Positions 45,410 through 57,182 of a stretch of 64,000 nucleotides of DNA are shown one piece after another. The translations under genes were made by a program, and so were the position numbers. The notes beneath the pieces were generated by a model that saw nothing but the letters and a program-made list of their open reading frames with translations, did not search any database and had not been told where the DNA came from. Each line of letters begins with the position of its first letter. Positions within the stretch are counted from its first letter, which is position 1. This DNA is from Cinnamomum chago (Eukaryota > Streptophyta > Magnoliopsida > Laurales > Lauraceae). The stretch lies in NCBI GenBank assembly GCA_038049695.1, contig CP142458.1:62467501-62531500 (forward strand). Direction: 5' to 3'.

Positions 45410-45852
45410 CATCGAAATATAATAATACTAAGTGGGGCCCACAAATGTGTTGTTCTCTTTGATTATATATATAATATAATATACTAATACTGAGTGGGGC
45501 CCACATATTTGTAGAGAAAAAGCATGACAAGTTCTTCTACTAAGTGGGCCCACAAATGTGAAGTTCTCTTTTATTATATATATAATATTAATATAATAAT
45601 ACTAAGTGGGGCCCACAGATGTGTAGATGTATAGAAAAAGCATGACAAGTTCTTCTACTAAGTGGGGCCCATAGATGTGTAGTTCTCTTTTATTTTATAT
45701 ATATAATAATAATAATACTAAGTGGGGCCTACAGATGTTATAATAATACTAAGTGGGGGCCACAGATGTAGATACAGAGAAAAAGCTTGACAAGTTCTTC
45801 TACTAAGTGGGGCCCACAGATGTGTAGTACTCTTTTATTTGATACATATATA
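45410..45852 (-). repeat. Helitron minisatellite, proximal block
   Basis: Tandem units with AATACTAAGTGGGGCCCACA, GATGTGTAG, AGAAAAAGCATGACAAGTTCTTCT and TCTTTTATTATATATATA. These are the reverse complement of the 3446-4340 repeat family. Cut from the rest of the array by the insertion at 45853. Confidence 0.85.
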
Positions 45853-46124
45853 TGAAAGTCCTGAGGATCCTAACCCTAGAGGGGGGGGTGGGGGGGTGAA
45901 TAGGGTGTGCTACAAATATAACCAATTGAGACCAATTTTAACTTTTTAACAAAAACTAGTCACATGTGATGATTAACCATACAATATGCGGAAGCTAAAA
46001 TAAACAATCACCACAAAAGCAAGCACCACAACACCAAGGTTTATAGTGGTTCGGCCTCAATGCCTACGTCCACTACCGGCTTGTGATCCAATCACCCCAC
46101 CGGATTTCCACTATTTATGCATTT

Positions 46125-46330
46125 TACTAGGCTAAGCAATAACCCTTACAATGTTATTTTTCTAGGCTAAACAACAACCTCTCAATGTGCTTTTCTAGGC
46201 TAAGCAATAACCTTTACAAGATGCTTTTCTTAGGCTAAGTAATAACCTTTACAAGATGCTTTTCTTAGGCTAAGCAATAACCTTTACACAAGATGCTTTT
46301 CTTAGGCTAAGCAATAACCTTTACATAATG
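46125..46330. repeat. ~35-bp tandem repeat
   Basis: About six copies of a unit containing CTAGGCTAAGCAATAACC or TTAGGCTAAGCAATAACC, then TTTACAAGATGCTTTTC, with small length variation. Confidence 0.85.
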
Positions 46331-46981
46331 AAGATTTCTCTAAGAAAGTGTCTTCACAAAAGATCACTCTAAGAGATACAATTTAAGCACAATTGGATTG
46401 CATCTAAATAGGCTAATATGAAAGTGAAATTCCAATTACAAACATACACTAAAACAAGTTAAAGTGTGTGCACAAGTGTATGAATGCTTTACTTCAATCA
46501 ATTTCTACAATGAAGCTCCTAAATGAATGCATGATGCATTTTAAAATCAAAGCTTATAAAATGATGATTGAAGAGAAAACTAATCACATAAAAGATTCAA
46601 ACAACATTGAATAAATGAAACAAACAAGTTGTATGAATGATAAAGTCTAAGAACACATGTGATTAGGATAAGAGTGATTGCAAACCATTCTAATATACCA
46701 ATGATGATAATGAGTTTGCAAAACAACTCTTGAAATCATGCATAAGTGAAAATACAAAGATTTAAGCATGCATGGATTTCATTTTAATGGAAATCAAAAT
46801 ACAAGTAAAGATGTACCTTTTGAAAACTCAAGCAATTGATTTCCAAATAGCCCTCTAGCCTTTCCAACTTCTTCCCCTTTCTTTGGCTCCAATATGGTCT
46901 CAAAGGTTCATAGTTCAAGCCTCTTTAAAGTTGGAAAATGAATGGACTTTATAATGAAAAACAGTCAAACGGCTAGTCCTC

Positions 46982-47109
46982 GGTCGACCTGCAAACAGGT
47001 CTCGGTCGACCGGGATCACACAACGGTCAGAAAAATGACCGTTGGGGCTCCAGGGGCCCAGATGGCCTGCAGTGTTCCCGGTCGACCGGGACCTCTGGGC
47101 CGGTCGACC
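46982..47109. repeat. GGTCGACC paired-palindrome module, cluster A
   Basis: GGTCGACC begins at 46982, 47004, 47080 and 47102; each pair is spaced 22 bp. The second pair is bracketed by CAGTGT on the left and ACACTG on the right. Confidence 0.9.
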
Positions 47110-47631
47110 GGCGACACTGCCGGACCACCCCCCTGGGACAAAAAATCCCAACTTTTGCATATTTGAAGGTTTCTCTTTGTTGGGATTTTTGGGCCACTAA
47201 ACCAAGCTTGGTAACATGTTTTAAATCAACTTAAGATGTTTAAAAAAACATGAAACACACAAAGCCTAAATAGATTCGAAACTTTAAATCCAAAGGCTAG
47301 CTTGATTTCTAAAAACTCTTTTCATATGAAAATGCATACAAAGATGATTCTGAAAGTGATGAAAGTATGCAAGGCACAAACCTAAATTCTCAATATGATT
47401 TCACAAAAGTAATGCACAAAGAATTAGGTTTTCAAAAGAGTTTGAATTCTAAAACCAATGCATCCAAGTTTAGAAACAAAACATGCATAAAACAATACTT
47501 TTTCAAATCTTAAAAGCAATGCATGTATAAAACCAGATTTCAAGGTTTTCTAAAACAATGCAAGTGTGAAAATTTAAATGATGCTAAAGTGAAAATGCAT
47601 CCATCAAATTGCAAATACAAAATTCCTAACA

Positions 47632-48844
47632 ATATATAATATAATAATACTAAGTGGGGCCCACAGATGTGTAGTTCTCTTGTATTATATATATAATATA
47701 ATAATACTAAGTAGGGCTCACAGATGTGTAGATGTAGAGAAAAAACATGACAAGTTCTTCTACTAAGTGGGGCCCACAGATGTGTAGTTCTCTTTTATTA
47801 TATATATATATAATATCACAATACTAAGTGAAGTCAACAGATGTGTAGAGAAAAAGCATGACAAGTTCTTCTCTTTCATTGGGGCCCACATATGTGTAGT
47901 TCTATTTGATTATATATATAATATAATAATACTAAGTGGGGCCCACAGATGTGTAAAGAAAAAGCATAATACTTTCTTCTCTTTTATAATCAGGGTATAG
48001 ATATTATATTATAATATTTAGGGGGCCCCACAAAGGTGTAGTGAAAAAGTATGCAACCTCTCCTCTTTTATAATAAGGGTTTAGATATTATATTATATTA
48101 TAATATTTGGGGGTGGGCCCCACACAAGTGTAGTGAAAAAGTTTGTAATTTCTCATAATAATATATTGTTATATTATATTATAATATTTGGGGTGAGCCC
48201 CACAATGGTATAGTGAAAAAGTTTGCAATATCTCCTCTTTTATAATAGTAGATAATATTTTGGGTGGGCCCCACAATGGTGTAGTGAAAAAGTTTGCAAT
48301 TTCTTATAATAATATATTATTATATTATATTATAATATTTGGGGGTGGGCCCTAAAAGGGTGTAGTGAAAAAGTTTGCATTATAATATTTGGGGGTGGGC
48401 CCCACAAAGGTGTAGTGAAAAAGTTTGCAATTTCTCATAACATTATATTATTATATTATATTATAATATTTGGGGGTGGGCCCCACAATGGTGTAGTGAA
48501 AAAGTTTGCAATATCTCCTCTTTTATAATAGTAGAAGTAGATAGATAGATAGATAGATAGAAGTATAGCATATAGTAGATAATAATAATAATATATTATG
48601 ATATTTTATTATAATATTTGGTGTGAGCCCCACAATGGTGTAGTGAAAAAACTATGTAACAGTCCCTCTTTTATAATCTAGTGTATAGATGTATAGATGT
48701 ATAGAATATATATATATATATATATATTATATTATATTATATTATATGAGTGGGGCCCACACAAGTTATGTCATTTGTGGGCCATGTGTGTAGTGAAAGC
48801 AAAGTGCATTTTCTTCTCTTTTATAAGAATAAAAAATAGATAGA
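47632..48844 (-). repeat. Helitron minisatellite, distal block
   Basis: Continues the array after the nested insertion, with units containing GGGTGGGCCCCACA, GGTGTAGTGAAAAAG, TTTGCAAT.TCTCCTCTTTTATAATA and TATTATATTATAATATTTG. Also holds a TAGA microsatellite (48537-48562) and a TA run (about 48708-48727). Confidence 0.85.
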
Positions 48845-49908
48845 TAATCAGGCCGTTTCAAATGATATTTCTTGATATTTTTTTCTTCAATTGAACCTAG
48901 CTATAAGTTTCCTCATTTCATTCTTAACTCACCAAAGGAAATATAAGCTGTAAAGGTAACATCGTGATATTGCGCCGTGAAGTGAGGGCATGAAAATCTA
49001 CATTCTCAAGCCGCATTATATGCAACAGATGAGTCATAAAAAACAAATGTTGGTAAGTACCTTATTTGCTGGATTATGATGTTCGGTCCATTAACATTAA
49101 CAAGAACCATGGCTGGCAAGTTAATACAATTGATGTTGTGTGATTAGCAATCGAACTCTGCCGGTTCCATGATGGAATTCATGGCTGGGGTGCATCCAAT
49201 GAACAAAATGTCAAAACCCATATAAGCCTATTATTTCTAGACAAGCCATCCCAATAAGTACCATTTGAGGGAGAATATTCATGTGCATCTGTCCCTCACC
49301 ATAGGGTGAGGGTGAGGGACACTTTCCCATGCAATTATGGATGTTCCATCACCCTATGATGAGGGATGGATGCACATGAATATCCCCAGATTTGATATAG
49401 TTCTCATTGTTTGAAGGTCAAAGAGCTTAGAGCTGCAATCTTTATATCTGAGCATAATCAAGTAAGCCAATGAAATAAGGAAGTTTTAATGCGTCATTGA
49501 ATAATCAGACGGTTTAAGATAATATGGAACACTCATATGGGAACCAAATCTAGTGATTACAGACCAAAAAAGAGCTGCTAATCCTGTGTAGGATCATGAA
49601 TACAATTGATGAGGATAATGCAAAATCGCATTCATCATCAAAATATAATCATAAATGGGGTACAAACAAACACACCCCTGACCCCATTTATACTTAATAA
49701 AGTTTACATCTGAGCAGATCACAAGCTAAAACTAAAAAGAATAAACCACACTTCCTTAGTGTGGGTCACCTCTCAGAATCCTCATGCTTGCCGTTGTAGG
49801 TCTGTGATATTATTTAATTTTCATAACCTAGGTCAGAATTTGAGCATGTAGAATTGATGTCGAGGTGCTTATGCAGTAACTAACCATCATGAGTGGTGGC
49901 TACCATCA
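48845..49908. other. Gene-free stretch
   Basis: No gene recognised. 49270-49400 contains an inverted repeat (CATGTGCATC...CCCTCACC...GATGCACATGAA). The last part may be the 3' flank of the PPR fragment. Confidence 0.4.
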
Positions 49909-50125
49909 TCACCAATATCCTCCACAAGAACACATCCCATCTTTAAAATGATGGAATCTATTAGCATCCCTCACTACGATCACTCGCTCGGTAATTTTGG
50001 ATATATATTTAGTTGCATTATGGCAATCCAAACACACCCTTATATTCTTGATGATCCTAATCTCAGTCCCTGGTTCAGTGCTAATCAACGCAAAAGCAAT
50101 GACCAACTTCTCACTGTGAATTTGG
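49909..50125 (-). pseudogene. DYW-type PPR protein, C-terminal fragment
   Basis: About 68 codons ending in a stop, beginning [11 protein letters not shown] and containing the DYW-domain metal-binding pattern (HSE near the start, then C.DCH.ATK.IS), RFHHFKDG and the end CSCGGYW. In the family this is the C-terminal cytidine-deaminase-like domain of organellar RNA-editing PPR proteins. Here the rest of the domain (including the PG box) and all PPR repeats are missing: the homology stops at the edge of unrelated repeat sequence at about 50130. It ends in GYW instead of DYW. A broken gene remnant. Confidence 0.85.
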
Positions 50126-50129
50126 ACTA

Positions 50130-50775
50130 AAACACTGGAAACTGGGCTTGGGCGCACCTATGGGGGCACCTATGTGATTTTCAAGGTGATTGGGGACCTG
50201 GGCACACCTGTGTGTGCGCCCAAGTGCATCTCTGGACATGGGTGCACCTGTAGTGGCGCCCAAGTGTGTTTCTAGCGGGGCCGTTAGGACAGTCTTCCGA
50301 GCGTCATATCTTTTGATCCGTTTGTCCGATTTGGACGTTCTATATATCATCGGAAAGCTTTCGGAATGTAGAATCTGTTGGTCCATACACCCTAGCAATC
50401 ATAGGTCAGGAAAAGTAAAGGCTACTTGGATCAATGATTATAACTCTTAATTCATGTTAATCGTATTGTACTTAGGCAAACTATGTGTAATCTCTCTAAG
50501 AATAACATGAGTGTGTTCTATGTAATATGGAAGGGGTTTGGGTAGTGTTGTAGTCCATTCTTTGTATGAGTAGTGGGTTGAACTCGAGATCTCAACGTGA
50601 TTTGGCATTTTCTCTCACAATTTCTATGAATCATCGACCTAGGTCTAAAATTATCAAGCATCTTCATCGTCATTAATTAATTTGAATTATGCCATTAACC
50701 ATTCAATTATGGGTGAAATGGAGGCACCATTATATAGGATAAGTGTTTAAGGCTATCATAGGGGGCCAAATGAGG
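50130..50775. mobile_element. LTR-element-like debris
   Basis: 50290-50380 (CATATCTTTTGATCCG..TTGTCCGATTTGGACG..CGGAAAGCTTTCGGAATG) resembles the conserved 3' region of plant LTRs. 50140-50270 has palindromic pairs built from GGGCGCACCT and GGCGCCCAAG. Ends were not found. Confidence 0.4.
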
Positions 50776-52620
50776 TGTCTACACCCAAGACCCTACTTAG
50801 GTAGCTACACGGGTCAAGGTTAAGCCCGGCCCTTGACTCGTGTCTCGCGTATCCCAAACGGTCCAAATGGAAGGTCAACGGGGCCCACACATGATCTGAT
50901 CATAAAAGGAAACTAAATCTAGAAAATCACTATTTACAGTGTACCGGTCGACATCATGGGTACACGGGTCGACCTGCTACACTGTGGAAGTGGACAGTTA
51001 ACTGGGAGATAGAAATCTCATTTTACAGTGTTCCCGGTCGACCTAGAGGGTACCTCGGTCAACGGGGTAAACTGTGGGAATTTCCACAAACATCTGGCAG
51101 GTGAGGGGTATTGCAATGTGGCCGGTTGACCGGGCCTCTTGGCCGGTCGACCGGATACACTGAGTTTTGTACCCTACAGGTGATTTCAGCTCCCAGCTGA
51201 GGGTTAGTCCGCTGTGTGCCTGGTCGACAACCTGAGTGACCAAGTCGACCGGGTACACACGAAACCCTGAAAATCAAGATTCTGTCATCTCCCATTTTCC
51301 ATCAAAACATCATCAAATACGTCCCATATCTTCACTAATTTCTACTAATCATCAAATACACCTCCCACATCATGATCTCATCACACATGGGCCATTGATC
51401 TTCCATATGAGGGATTCTCATCCATCAATGGCCAACAACACATAAAAAGGCTTAGAAAGAGAAATATCTACTCAACATTGCATCCATACAACCATCTCAT
51501 TACAGAAATCAAATCAAATATCCATAAAAGACAGTAAGTAGCAATCTAAACATATTAATCACTTTAATTAAAGAATCTAAGCATGTCTACTTGCCTAATT
51601 AGGAAGAAAGCTCCTCAAATAGCTTGGGCTCCACTCCAATAGCTCTAAGATCACCCCAATAGTTGAACCTACGATCTCTACACCTATTCCCAAAGAGAGA
51701 AATGCATAAGAAAATGAACTTTAAGATAAAGAGCTATACTACAAGGGAATTGGAAAGAGTGAATGAGGATTACCTTTACTTGGAGAGGAAAGAAAGATCT
51801 AGGAGATGAGATGAGTTCCTTAGCTTGTAGATGGTTAGATGTAGATGAGGCTCTTGCTTCTAGTAATTGGAGGGCTAAGATCTAGAGAGAGAGATAGAAG
51901 GAAATTGTAGTGAAATGAGAGCAAGAGAATGTAGGAAATGTTTGGAAAGCTTGTAGTAGGTTTCTTTATATAGGAATAGATGGAATGGAAAATGTCTAAG
52001 GTGCCTTCCCTTGCTAGTGTAAGTTTAGGATAAGGATGAGGGTATTTGGGGAAGGTTAAAATGGAATGACCAAAGGGTCCTTGGTTGCTAATAGAAATAA
52101 AGGGTAAAGACTAGGGTAGTTTAGGTATTCACATATAATGACTAAGGTATCCTCAAATGAGTGGTTGTTAATAAAGGAGCCTAAGGGCAATAAAGGTAAG
52201 CTATTTATTATTACAAAAGTGCTCACGTTTACTTGGTAAAGAAATAAAGGAGCCAAGGTCATTTATGGTATTGGGATTTCCAAAAAGGAGGGAAAATGTG
52301 TGGTAGGAAAGACTAGAATACCCTCATATGAAAAATGGGCTAATGGCTTAGGCCATAAGTAGTTGGGTCATTCTAAGATAAATTACACTACTCTCTAAGG
52401 GAAATACATCTATAATTAGGATTACAACTAAGGTCTCTAATTGATTAATTAATTCTAAGAAAAGTACTATTAATCTTCGAAGGGTCTCAATCCTATAAAC
52501 TAGGCTTAATTAATGGGAACGTACTAACTTCTCATACTAATCGCCTATTAAATAGGATAACCTATGGTTGGCTTGGTTAAATTGGGTCCCACTAGGTATT
52601 CCTAGGAACGAGTCCTTACA
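50776..52620. mobile_element. LTR-like element with GGTCGACC modules
   Basis: Opens TGTCTACACCC and closes TCCTTACA, LTR-like, but the flanks (TGAGG and TCCAG) do not match, so boundaries are tentative. It carries four GGTCGACC pairs (50946-51250) and a 3' half that resembles in layout the solo LTR at 58482. No coding region. Confidence 0.4.
50946..51250. repeat. GGTCGACC paired-palindrome module, cluster B
   Basis: Pairs of GGTCGACC (or one-base variants) start at 50946/50967, 51036/51057, 51124/51145 and 51222/51243; every pair is spaced 21 bp. The first is bracketed by CAGTGTAC and ACACTGTG. Confidence 0.88.
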
Positions 52621-53931
52621 TCCAGAAACCCTAGATAGGGTAAAGAAGAAGGAAAGCCTAAAAGGACCTCAGAACAAGAAGTAAGAAGGGGTAGACGAAG
52701 ACTTACAACGGCGAGGAAAGATCCTAAGGAAGCTGGACTCTGGTCAGAAGAAGTCTCCCTCTCCAAAAACCTTTCTAAACGAATGCAGGGCAAAAGTGAA
52801 AGAAGGAAGAAGAGGCACCCCTATATATAGGAGATATGGCGCCTTTTCAAATTTCGAAAAACACGTGTGCGAAGCATCGCCTCGGAAGCTGTACGCGTCA
52901 CTTCAAATTAATTGGGTAACCAACCAAATGACGACACGTGGTGCCTCCAGTTCATCTCCTGCAATGATTCAAACACCCTATCAATTATCTAGGGCAGAGG
53001 AATCAACATCAAGATGTGATGCGAACTAAAGCCCCTGGGCTCTCCAGTCATGCCACTTAGCTCCCGACCTCAAAGAGTTGCGGAACTCTACAAGGTCAAG
53101 AGCTAGGGTCAATTGTGTGGGGCCTTTTCCTAAGAACATGATTACGCTAATCTCAGTAACAGAACCGATTTGGCTTATCTCGGTTTCAGTTCGGCAAAAA
53201 TACAAGATGCATTCAGCTCGGCAATAGTGCCAGCTAGCATCTAGCCTGAGCTAGCTTCGATAAAGGTACTAGCTCGCCTCATCTGGTCTCAGCAACAAGC
53301 ATCTCGACAACAGTGCCAAAATGCGTCCATCTTGGCATCACCTTTAGTTCGGCACTGCCAACTAGGATGAGTACAAGGTCATAATTGTACCCCATAACGC
53401 TATGGCTACATTGTAGAACGTACTGACAAACAAGATGGGCGCCGGACTATGATAAGGGGCTAGCCTTATCAGGTAATCACGTCTACATTGATACGAGGAT
53501 TCGGCGCATGATCCGATGAGACGTTGCCTCCACCTACTGCCATTAAGGAAACATGGCATGGGGTAACGAGAGAGTGCCTCCACCTACCGCCATTAAGGAA
53601 ACATGGCATGGGGTAACGAGAGAGTGCCTCCACCTACCTCCATGGGAGGTCCCTCTATATATATGCATGAGGTAAATCCACAAAACACAGAACATCATAT
53701 ACATCTCTACTCTGCACTCTCTCTTCTTCCTCACTCACCCATCCTTTGTCTAGTGATTGTACTAACTTAGGCATCGGAGTACCTCCGACGGACAGCAGCC
53801 CAAGCCTCTAACCTTTCTCTTCCTCCTTCCCTTTCAGGACCTAGGCTGTTAATCTTTCCCAAAGGAGTTTTACAAGCAATATCAGAGCTTATTATCCATC
53901 TAACCAAGTCCGTAATATTTAGGCACTTGCA
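52621..53931 (+). mobile_element. LTR fragments, one ending at 53931
   Basis: 53000-53931 is homologous, in opposite orientation, to 63325-63843. Shared segments include GGGCGCCGGACT, a TATA box (TCTATATATATGCATG at 53652), GCATCGGAGT.CCT, and the end AACCAAGT.CGTAAT.TTTAGGCACTT.CA. 52621-53000 looks like a second LTR piece on the other strand (minus-strand TATA CTCCTATATATAGG at 52820). Left ends are not defined. Confidence 0.5.
53525..53637 (+). repeat. 50-bp tandem repeat in LTR
   Basis: Two full units (53525-53574, 53575-53624) differing at one position (CTACTGCC or CTACCGCC), then the first 13 bases of a third. Confidence 0.95.
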
Positions 53932-54349
53932 GGTTATATATATTGCTTTCATAGTTTTAAATCTCCCCCTCTCTCTGTAGCTTCTTTCTCTCCCTTTCTC
54001 TGTAGCTTCTCTCTCCCTCTTCTTCTCTGGCTAGGGTTTGTGTAGTTTCCTATATTCTTTTCCTTCCTCTCGTCCTCCTTTGCACATTAGGGTTTATGTT
54101 TTAGTTTTCCTTTTTCCTTTGAAGTGATGATTTCAGTGCCCTCAGTTCTATTAAAAATGAGAAAAGGGTGATTGAGAAGAATATGTTCTCTCTGACTCTC
54201 TCTATCTCTCTTTCTTTGATAAATGGAGGGAATTAGGAAAATCAAAGTGTAGAGATATCGTTGATTGACTGACTTGATCACATTTATGGATGGAATTAGG
54301 GAAAAGGACGATTTGATTGTTGACTGACTCGATCACATTCAAAGTGTGG

Positions 54350-56287
54350 ATGGGAGAGTCTGGAGGAGTGGTGATAGTAAAGGAAGAAACAGTAGTAGAA
54401 GAGGGAGAACGAGATGGAGAGGATGTCCCTCGAGATGCGACGATTGTGAAAACTCTACTTCGTTTGATGGGAGTGAGGGAGTACGAACCTCGCATGGTCC
54501 ACCAGTTCCTCGAGCTCTGGTACCGCTACGTCGTCAACATACTCTCCGACGTCCAGACCTACTCCAAACACGCCGGAAAACCCTCCATCGATTGCGACGA
54601 TGTCAAGCTCGCCCTCCAGACCAAAGTCAACTTCTCCTTCTCCCAGCCCCCGCCCCGCGAGGTAAAAAAGAAAACCCATAATCTCTCAATTCGTTTTGAT
54701 TTCATGGGACTCTGGTGTTTGATTTAATTCTATCTTTAGAATTTCAATTCAATTGGTTTTTATTCATAAATTAGAGATAAATTCATAACATATGCAATCA
54801 ATCAATCAAATGCGCAGATGAGATGCAAGATTTCTACTTGATATATTATCTATGAGATCATACTACACCTAAAGAAGAAATTAAATTCACATATCATCCT
54901 CCTGCAAGAACCCAACACGGTTTGTAACATCGCGGCTGCAACATTGCTATGAAAACACAGTTTGTACTCCAGATAAGCGACCACAAGAAAATTCAGTGGT
55001 AGCTCTCTCCGCTAAAAATAACTAGAGATCAATCTCCAGTTATGTTGATGAGAGACTTTGGTAGCGTGTGTCATTGTAGCCATGTGACTATTTAGTATAA
55101 AAGAGAGAAGATAACTAAACCATTATTTTTGGGCTATATTTAGGACTCCAAACTCTCGCACTTGCACCTAATTACCCGGGATTTGATTACTGGGTTCTTC
55201 TGTATGTGAGAGCAATCTTCTTAATTCCTCATGGCTAGATCTTCTCTTCTTTCCTCAATCTAAATAAACTGCTTTTTACGGGTTTACTTCACAACACTGA
55301 GAAAATATTTTAGATTCCGCCCGAGTATTCAAATTTCAAAGTTCCATCCCCAGGTATTATTGCTCTGACCATTAAAAAGTGTAGTACTGATGTATTCGTT
55401 GCCATTAAACTTTGAGGATCCAGAGGTCAAAATAATGGAACACTTTGGATCCAGGTGGGTCCACATCCATGTTTGCAAATGGACTTTGATCCACATTTTT
55501 TTAGTATTATGATGAGGTTGGTGTTGCTAATTACCCACAACCTTACTTTTTTTTATTGCGGTTAGGGCTATAAATGCATTGTGCTAGGCACAAATTCAAG
55601 CAATACCTAGTCAGAAAAAAACTGGGTCTGGGTCAAAAGGTGAAGATCCGACTGATGGTAGGCCTGATTATTATTACTATTTCTGTAATGGCAGTATATG
55701 ATTGCAGTACATTTTATATCACTATTACTGTTCTAATGTAAAACCCTTAACCAATCCCAGCAGCGGTTACATATAACCGGGTCTGGTTTCGGTCTAGAAC
55801 ATGCCTGTGTATCAGGCTTGGGCTTTTAGGACCGATGATCTTGACTGGCTATGGAATATTATGGAACTTAGTCCTTGAGTGGCTATGGATTATTAGATTT
55901 TCTATTTTGGTTTCAATTGAGGCCTGGCAAAAATCAGAATTCGTGTCTCTATACACTGAAAATACTTGCATAATTAGTAACAAAGTCATGTGAATGTAGT
56001 CTAATTCTGGTCTTGCTTGAGCTGGCTCAGAGCAGGAACAAGATTCCACTGCCAAAATCTATTGCAGGGCCTGGAATCCCACTCCCCCCCGGAACAGAAT
56101 ACATTGATCAGCCCTAACTACCAACTTGCATTCCCAAGGAAGCGGTCTGCACAAGCAGTTGAAGAAACAAATCGAAGAAGATGAAGAGGGGGCAAATCCA
56201 AACACTTCCCAAGAGCAAAAGACGGACCAGCAGCAACAGCCTCCACAAAGGGTATCTTTTCCCTTGGCTGCAAAACGTCCCAGGTGA
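54350..56287 (+). pseudogene. TAF9: TFIID subunit TAF9, first exon intact, last exon decayed
   Basis: Exon 1 (54350-54661, 104 codons) encodes an acidic N-terminus and the full TAF9 histone fold ([50 protein letters not shown]), then a GT donor. The last exon (about 56010-56287) is recognisable from [15 protein letters not shown] to AAKRPR-stop. Three defects: the base pair before its expected start (56008-56009) is TG where AG is required; one extra C in the run 56084-56090; and one extra base near 56169-56172. The exon therefore reads in three successive frames. Family role: TAF9-TAF6 dimer in TFIID and SAGA. Possible explanations are a pseudogene, a copy using other 3' exons, or assembly errors; the splice-site loss favours the first. 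Confidence 0.8.
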
Positions 56288-56526
56288 GAAAGTCAACATG
56301 AAGACTCTTCTTTGGAACTCAAGAAGATTGAACTGAAATAGCATGCCTGCATTTATGGGATTTGGTGTAAAATGATGGAACTTTGTGGGGTTTAGTTACT
56401 TTTGTACCATACAAAATCTGGTTTGTTTTATGCCGTCTACCTGTATTTATGCTATCGTTAACAATGGGGAATCAGAATGCTCTCACTAGTAGGCATAGGG
56501 ATGCAAGTTCATTTATATTTATCCCA
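56288..56526. other. 3' flank of TAF9
   Basis: Short AT-rich stretch between the TAF9 stop and the second hAT element; no gene. Confidence 0.4.
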
Positions 56527-56534
56527 ATTGTAGT
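56527..56534. repeat. hAT copy 2 target-site duplication (left)
   Basis: ATTGTAGT, repeated exactly at 58369-58376. Confidence 0.95.
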
Positions 56535-56885
56535 CAGTGGCGGACTCACATGCTGTGGGCTGGGGGCTGAAGCCCCCACCTAATTGGAAAAAAGCCCATA
56601 AGGGCCCTATGGGCCCTTAAGCCCAGCCCCCAGCTAGAAATGGCCCAAGTCCCCAGTACTCCCCACGATCCTTATTTCCCTTACCACTTTAACCTAAAAA
56701 CAGTAAACCCCTTTCTCTTTCTCTGTTTCTCATCTCTTTCCCTTCCCCTCTCAAAAATCCCCATCTCACTATCTCAGGACTCAGGCTACTGGGCCCTGGC
56801 TGCTTGGTTGGTGGCTGCCGGCATCCGGCCCATCCCTCAATCCAACAGGCTGCACTACTGCAGGCCAGCCCCACCCACCAGGTAC

Positions 56886-56939
<54 letters not shown>

Positions 56940-57150
56940 TTGTAAAAGAAGACAATGCTTGTTTTTCCTTGGAGCATGTTAGAGTAGATTCAGACATACA
57001 ATACCCTCATACCCAATCGGGCCAATCCCAATGCCAATGCAAGGGACATTCTTTAGGGCTAGTGGAATCAAATGTTGACATGTTCTGTCTCCTTGACCCA
57101 AACGGCCAACAGGCATGCCATATAATATTGCCATTGGAACTCTTCAATGT

Positions 57151-57182
<32 letters not shown>

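Larger units (their letters stand above)
45853..47631. mobile_element. LTR-like insertion (probable solo LTR) inside the minisatellite
   Basis: A 1,779-bp block interrupts the array. It begins TGAAAGTCCTGAGG, ends CCTAACA, and is flanked by ATATA on both sides (45848-45852 and 47632-47636), compatible with an LTR and a 5-bp duplication, although ATATA is common in this array. Contains a G-run near 45882, a roughly 35-bp tandem repeat (46125-46330) and two GGTCGACC pairs (46982-47109). No coding region. Confidence 0.6.
42726..48844 (-). mobile_element. Helitron, non-autonomous, with minisatellite and nested LTR-like insertion
   Basis: On the minus strand the element ends ...CTCCACTAG at 42726 and is followed by T. 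The terminus is preceded by a perfect 10-bp hairpin (42735-42744 with 42752-42761, 7-base loop), 9 bases from the end: the standard Helitron 3' signature. The 5' end is TC in A|TC context at 48844 (or 48840), followed by TCTTATAAAAGAGAAG and the GTGGGCCCCAC minisatellite. Length is 6.1 kb, of which 1.78 kb is a nested insertion. No Rep/helicase is encoded. The termini match those of the elements at 1-6262. Confidence 0.78.

Noticed and set aside
46915-47166. Overlapping open frames on both strands around the GGTCGACC pairs
   Set aside because: The palindromic repeats keep all frames open; the peptides are repetitive and unlike any family.
50776-53668. Single LTR bounded by TGAGG on both sides
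   Set aside because: The right-hand match lies inside the promoter region of another LTR; coincidence is more likely.
53876-53890. TATCAGAGC-like primer-binding site after an LTR
   Set aside because: Comparison with 63325-63843 shows the homologous LTR continues past it to 53931, so it is internal to the LTR.
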